Shown here: in pieces, positions 60,455 through 64,000 of the stretch
How positions within the stretch are numbered: the stretch's first letter is position 1
Layout: every line of letters begins with the position of its first letter
Assembly: GCA_945952315.1 (NCBI GenBank)
Contig: CAMFIE010000010.1
Coordinates: 1-64,000, forward strand
Source of the DNA: an uncultured Rhizobium sp.
Lineage (GTDB): Bacteria; Pseudomonadota; Alphaproteobacteria; Rhizobiales; Rhizobiaceae
Direction of reading: 5' to 3'
Length of the DNA stretch: 64,000 nucleotides
Translations under genes and position numbers: made by a program
Notes under the pieces: model-generated
Databases searched by the model: none
What the model was told of the DNA's origin: nothing
Seen by the model: the letters and a program-made list of their open reading frames with translations, nothing else

Positions 60455-60683
60455 GGCACGAAATCCTTCTTTTGAAGGACATAACCGCAAGTTTCGTGCC
60501 ATGATGATTTGTATCAATGGTAACGATCTTGATACATGTATGTTTTGGACATGAGCGTCGATGCCGACAGCAATGTTTTCTGTGATATGGGTTTCAGATC
60601 GGGTTTGGATTGCATTTTTGCAATGGGTGTCTCAAGGTTGAAGGCCACATGCTATCGGGTCTTCTGGAGCGAAGGTGCTGCCG

Positions 60684-63032
60684 ATGGATAAGGCGGATAT
60701 GAAGATCGAAGCCGTGCCCGCTGCCGGCAAGGGCCTGGATGAGCAGAGCCGTATTCTCCTGTCGCTTGCCGGTGCCCGAATCGTGAGCGAGGGAACCGAG
60801 CTTTTGACGGCGGAAGTGGATTTCCTGCGTTCCGTGCTCGAGCGCCTTCCCGCCCAGATTTTCGTGAAGGATCCGCAGTCGCGCTTTGTCTTTGCCAATC
60901 AGGCGACGATTTCGCGGCTGGGTGCGGCGTCCATGGACGAGCTTCGCGGCCGCACCGATTTTGCCTATTACACACCGCAGGATGCGCAGGCATTTTATGA
61001 TCTCGAACAGCAGGTGATCCGCAGCGGCATCCCGATCATCGACCGGGAGGAGAAGTTCGTTTCGGATACCGGCCAGACGGCCTTTCATCTCTCCTCGAAA
61101 CTGCCGCTCTTCGGAAAAGACGGAGATATCCGCGGGCTCGTCGGCTTTTCCATCGATATCAGCGAGCGCAAGCGGCAGGAAACGCTGAGGCGAGGCCAGT
61201 CCGATCTTCTGGAAATGATTGCCCGCAGCGAACCGCTGCCCGCCATCCTTGAGGCGCTGGTTCTGCTGATCGAGGCGCAGCTGACCGGCATTTTCGGCTC
61301 CATCCTGCTGCTCGGCGATGAAGGGCGCAGGCTTTACAAGGGGGCCGCGCCCAATCTGCCGGATGCCTATAACGATACGATCGAAGGTGTCGCCATCGGC
61401 AACATGGTCGGCTCCTGCGGCACGGCGGCCTGGTCCGGCAAGCCGGTCTTTGTCAGCGACATCATGAATGATCCGCGCTGGGCGAATTACCGCTGGCTTG
61501 CCGCCCAGTTCGGCTTCCGCTCCTGCTGGTCAACGCCGATCATCGCGCAGCAGAACCATGTGCTCGGCACCTTTGCGCTCTACTCCTTCGAGGTGCGCGA
61601 GCCGACGCCGGAGGAACTGGCGCTGGTGAGCATGGCGACCCATATCGCCGGGATTGCGATCGAGCGAAAGCGGGCGGAAGATCGCATCCATTACCTCGCC
61701 CATCACGACACGCTGACCGGCCTGCCCAACCGCGCCTCCTTCAAGGATGCGATGGCCGACATGCTGATCGAGGCCCGTCATTCCGGCAGTCCCTTGAGCG
61801 TGGTTTATGTCGATGTCGACAATTTCAAGCAGGTGAATGACAGCTGGGGCCATGGCGCAGGCGATATGGTGCTGAAGGAAATCGCCTCCAGGCTGATGTC
61901 CTTCCTCTATCCCGGCGATCATTGCGTGCGGCTGGGCGGTGATGAATTCGTCGTGGTCTGCAAGGGGCAAGCGGCGGGAGATGCCGAATTCCTTGCGCGG
62001 CTGCACGGTCTGCGCAGCCACATCGCCGAACCGATGGTGGTGGAGGGGCATGCCTTTACCGCCACCTGTTCGCTCGGCATCGCGACCTTCCCGCAGGATG
62101 GCGATACGCCGGAAGCGGTGCTCGCTGCGGCGGATGCGGCCATGTATCGTTCGAAGGAAATGGGCCGCAACACGCTGTGTCTCTATGAGGGGCCGGGCGC
62201 GCTGAAGGTGAGCGAGGAAGTCAGTCGCGAGGCGGAATTGCGCGCCGCGATTGCCCGCGACGAGCTTTTCCTCGAGTTCCAGCCGCGCGTGGATATGGGC
62301 GCAGGCCGCATTATCGGCGTCGAGGCGTTGGTGCGCTGGCGCCATCCGCGCACCGGGATTGTGCCACCGCTGCAGTTCATTCCCTTTGCCGAGGAAACCG
62401 GCCTGATCGTGCCGCTCGGCAACTGGGTGATGAAGGCTGCCTGCCGGCAGGCCAAGACCTGGCAGGATCGCGGCATGCCGCCGCTGATCATGGCCATCAA
62501 TGTTTCCGCCCGACAATTCTGCGATCCGCTGTTCATCAACCATGTGGAGGAAGCGCTTGCGGAAAGCGGTCTTGCCGCCGAATTCCTGGAGTTGGAGCTG
62601 ACCGAACACACGCTGATGAATGACGTGCCCGCCGCGACGGCTGCGATGGTGGCGGTGAAGGCTTTGGGCGTGCGCCTGTCCATCGATGATTTCGGCACCG
62701 GTTATGCCAATCTCGATGTGTTGAAAAACTTCCCCATGGATCTGGTGAAGATCGACCGCTCCTTCGTGCGATACCTGCCGGACGATGCGGCCACCCGCTC
62801 GATTGCCAATGCGATGATCGCGCTTGCCCATGATCTCAACCTCACCGTGGTGGCGGAAGGGGTCGAGAATGGCGAGCAGATGCATTATCTGTGCGAACAC
62901 GGTTGCCTTGAGGCACAGGGCTTTCTCTTCTCCGCACCGGTTTCGGCCGAGGAGGTGGAGCGCCTGCTCTCCGCCGGGCGCTGGCATCAGCCGCTTCTGG
63001 CGACCGGAGCAAGCATTGCTGGCAATTGTTAA
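60684..63032 (+). CDS. PAS-GAF-GGDEF-EAL cyclic-di-GMP signalling protein
   Basis: A 782-residue protein. Domains in order: PAS (about residues 45-170: 'LERLPAQIFVKDPQSRFVFANQATISRLGA', 'GLVGFSIDISERKRQ'), GAF (about 180-325), GGDEF (about 345-500; motif GGDEF in 'VRLGGDEFVVVC', intact) and EAL (about 525-770; 'GVEALVRWRHP', intact, with 'IDDFGTGYANLDVL' and 'MDLVKIDRSFV'). The expected I-site Arg-x-x-Asp before GGDEF is absent ('FLYPGDH' instead), so feedback inhibition may be lost. Both diguanylate cyclase and phosphodiesterase activities are possible. No membrane segment. ATG 60684 has a GAAGG site; GTG 60675 is possible. Confidence 0.9.
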   Translation: MDKADMKIEAVPAAGKGLDEQSRILLSLAGARIVSEGTELLTAEVDFLRSVLERLPAQIFVKDPQSRFVFANQATISRLGAASMDELRGRTDFAYYTPQDAQAFYDLEQQVIRSGIPIIDREEKFVSDTGQTAFHLSSKLPLFGKDGDIRGLVGFSIDISERKRQETLRRGQSDLLEMIARSEPLPAILEALVLLIEAQLTGIFGSILLLGDEGRRLYKGAAPNLPDAYNDTIEGVAIGNMVGSCGTAAWSGKPVFVSDIMNDPRWANYRWLAAQFGFRSCWSTPIIAQQNHVLGTFALYSFEVREPTPEELALVSMATHIAGIAIERKRAEDRIHYLAHHDTLTGLPNRASFKDAMADMLIEARHSGSPLSVVYVDVDNFKQVNDSWGHGAGDMVLKEIASRLMSFLYPGDHCVRLGGDEFVVVCKGQAAGDAEFLARLHGLRSHIAEPMVVEGHAFTATCSLGIATFPQDGDTPEAVLAAADAAMYRSKEMGRNTLCLYEGPGALKVSEEVSREAELRAAIARDELFLEFQPRVDMGAGRIIGVEALVRWRHPRTGIVPPLQFIPFAEETGLIVPLGNWVMKAACRQAKTWQDRGMPPLIMAINVSARQFCDPLFINHVEEALAESGLAAEFLELELTEHTLMNDVPAATAAMVAVKALGVRLSIDDFGTGYANLDVLKNFPMDLVKIDRSFVRYLPDDAATRSIANAMIALAHDLNLTVVAEGVENGEQMHYLCEHGCLEAQGFLFSAPVSAEEVERLLSAGRWHQPLLATGASIAGNC

Positions 63033-63082
63033 ATCGCGGGCAGTGCGCTTGATAAATACCTGATAGAAAAGTTTTAATTCGG

Positions 63083-63359
63083 TTCAGAGCAGAGCTCGAT
63101 CTGATTGGATCAATTCTGTTGGCTCAAACCGGGGTTTTCCACGAGGAAGGCGGCGCAGGAGATAGCGAGCCTATCTCCAAGCTGGCTGACGCAAGTGGAA
63201 AGCCGGTTTCAGCCAACCCTTTGGGCGGGATGAATTTTCCCGATTACCGTCGGCCTTCGCCTCGACCGTATATCCAGATATGGCCTTCGGCGAAGTCCTC
63301 GGTCCTCGGAAAAATTCCTTCCCGCAGAATGATTCAATCAGATCGAGCTCTGCTCTAAG
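63083..63359. repeat. MITE-like element with nested palindromes
   Basis: An inverted repeat of about 35 bp bounds 277 bp (63083-63118 and 63325-63359; 22 consecutive bases match exactly, with one later indel and one change). Inside are two further hairpins: one from 'ttggctcaaaccgg' (63119-63133) to 'ccggtttcagccaa' (63202-63215), with an ATAG/GAGATA-type core, and one from gcgggatgaattttcc to ggaaaaattccttcccgc. There is no ORF. It resembles non-autonomous MITE/REP-like repeats in rhizobia. It fills the 407-bp gap between the GGDEF/EAL gene and the 66-aa gene. Confidence 0.75.
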
Positions 63360-63439
63360 CCACAGTGCGCTTGAGATAGATCAAGGCTCGAGTAATGGTT
63401 GGACCTATCCTGCCTACATCGAAATGAAGGAGTTCCAAC

Positions 63440-63640
63440 ATGGTTCGTCTTGCCGTTGTTATCTATATTCTTGCTGCCACTGTGTTTGCAGGTTCCGCTG
63501 TGATTGCGGTGCTTTCCATGGGCATGATGGCTGCATGGCAGATTGCCGGGGCTTTCTGCGCCGGTCTCGTCGTCGCGCTGCCGGTTTCGCTTCTGGTTGC
63601 CCGCAACATCTACAATGCGCTGAACAGCCGTCAGGCCTGA
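63440..63640 (+). CDS. Small two-helix membrane protein
   Basis: A 66-residue protein with two hydrophobic helices ('VRLAVVIYILAATVFAGSAVIAVLSMG' and 'AAWQIAGAFCAGLVVALPVSLLVA'). AAGGAGTTCCAAC precedes ATG 63440, an ideal site. Homologues in rhizobia are sometimes labelled CTP synthetase, which this clearly is not. Function unknown. It lies downstream of the MITE-like repeat and upstream of the GyrI-like gene. Confidence 0.78.
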   Translation: MVRLAVVIYILAATVFAGSAVIAVLSMGMMAAWQIAGAFCAGLVVALPVSLLVARNIYNALNSRQA

Positions 63641-63758
63641 AGCGGCCGGGAATAAGACGGGTGCCTGACGCCCGTCTTTCCTGTCCGAAAGCAAAACCGT
63701 GGTTACACTTTCCCGGAAATTGCGCTAGAGGTCACTCTGCTGATGACAGGAGTGCGCA

Positions 63759-64000
63759 ATGACTGACACGAACAACCGGCTCGAAGAACCGCAGATCCTG
63801 GATCTCGACGAGCAATTGACGGCTGTCGTGCGTTTCACCATTCCGCGTGCGGACATCGTCACCGCCATGGGCGAGGGGCGAATGGAACTGATCGATGTGC
63901 TTGCCGCACAGGGCATTGCGCCGATTGGCCCGTGGTTTTCCCGCCATTACCGCATGGACCCGGCGGTTTTCGATTTCGAAGTGGGCTTGCCTGTCGCGAC
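63759..64000 (+). CDS. GyrI/AraC-effector-like domain protein (partial)
   Basis: The 5' 80 codons of a gene cut by the window end. The start ATG 63759 has ACAGGAG 6 nt upstream. The sequence 'LTAVVRFTIPRADIVTAMGEGRMELIDVLAAQGIAPIGPWFSRHYRMDPAVFDFEVGLPV' fits the GyrI-like/AraC effector-binding fold. Its role cannot be told from this fragment. It is 118 bp after the 66-aa gene and could belong with it. Confidence 0.75.
   Translation, partial: MTDTNNRLEEPQILDLDEQLTAVVRFTIPRADIVTAMGEGRMELIDVLAAQGIAPIGPWFSRHYRMDPAVFDFEVGLPVA

Noticed and set aside
61530-62987. 485-residue minus frame opposite the GGDEF/EAL gene
   Set aside because: Antisense shadow; His/Arg/Gln-rich with no motif, while the + strand has intact GGDEF and EAL motifs.
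1-64000. CRISPR array
   Set aside because: I saw no series of equal direct repeats with regular unique spacers. The repeat clusters at 15351 and 29850 have 20-bp or 10-12-bp periods and no spacers of the right length.

Overview
The window looks like a Rhizobiaceae chromosome (Agrobacterium/Rhizobium type). GC content is high. The chromosomal right half has operons typical of that family: cysHDN with an Rrf2 regulator, betICBA, cobalamin-riboswitch-controlled cbiMNQO, a rhizobial-type L-asparaginase, a TIGR03808-like Tat protein and a GGDEF/EAL protein. All calls come from reading the sequence; no database search was possible.

Layout. (1) 1-13312 is the right-hand part of a contractile-tailed, P2-like prophage on the + strand: tail fibre-like protein, sheath, tube, E/E' chaperone with a -1 frame extension, tape measure, U, X, D, then holin-like protein, SAR-type endolysin, Rz/Rz1 spanins and a few accessory genes. 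(2) 13231-31703 is a second, compact element of about 18.4 kb, bounded by two identical 82-bp repeats. Each repeat holds the 3' half of a tRNA-Pro (anticodon CGG) and its terminator. It encodes an integrase, an excisionase-like protein, regulators, a tRNA-like gene, terminase, portal, a protease-capsid fusion, head-joining proteins, a frameshifted tail chaperone, a tape measure, a RepA-like ATPase and a ParB-like protein. It has no recognisable tail tube, baseplate, receptor-binding or lysis gene. The two elements therefore sit in tandem in one tRNA gene, whose 5' part must lie left of the window. (3) 31733-64000 is ordinary chromosome.

How the genes work together. In element 2 the morphogenesis and replication genes all run leftward. 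The regulators sit between them and the integrase, with repeat operators (15351-15410, 16651-16717) next to divergent promoters. An iteron-like repeat cluster (29797-29913) follows the RepA gene. Because its head genes are complete but its tail and lysis genes are missing, I propose it is a capsid-forming phage satellite that borrows tails and lysis, possibly from the neighbouring prophage.

In the chromosome, TauE, CysH, CysD and CysN handle sulfur. BetC, BetB and BetA convert choline-O-sulfate and choline to glycine betaine under BetI. CbiMNQO imports cobalt. Three copies of an unrecognised module (39827, 40135, 48422) each encode a 30-residue basic peptide behind a structured leader; this is the most novel-looking chromosomal feature. 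A MITE-like nested palindrome lies at 63083-63359.
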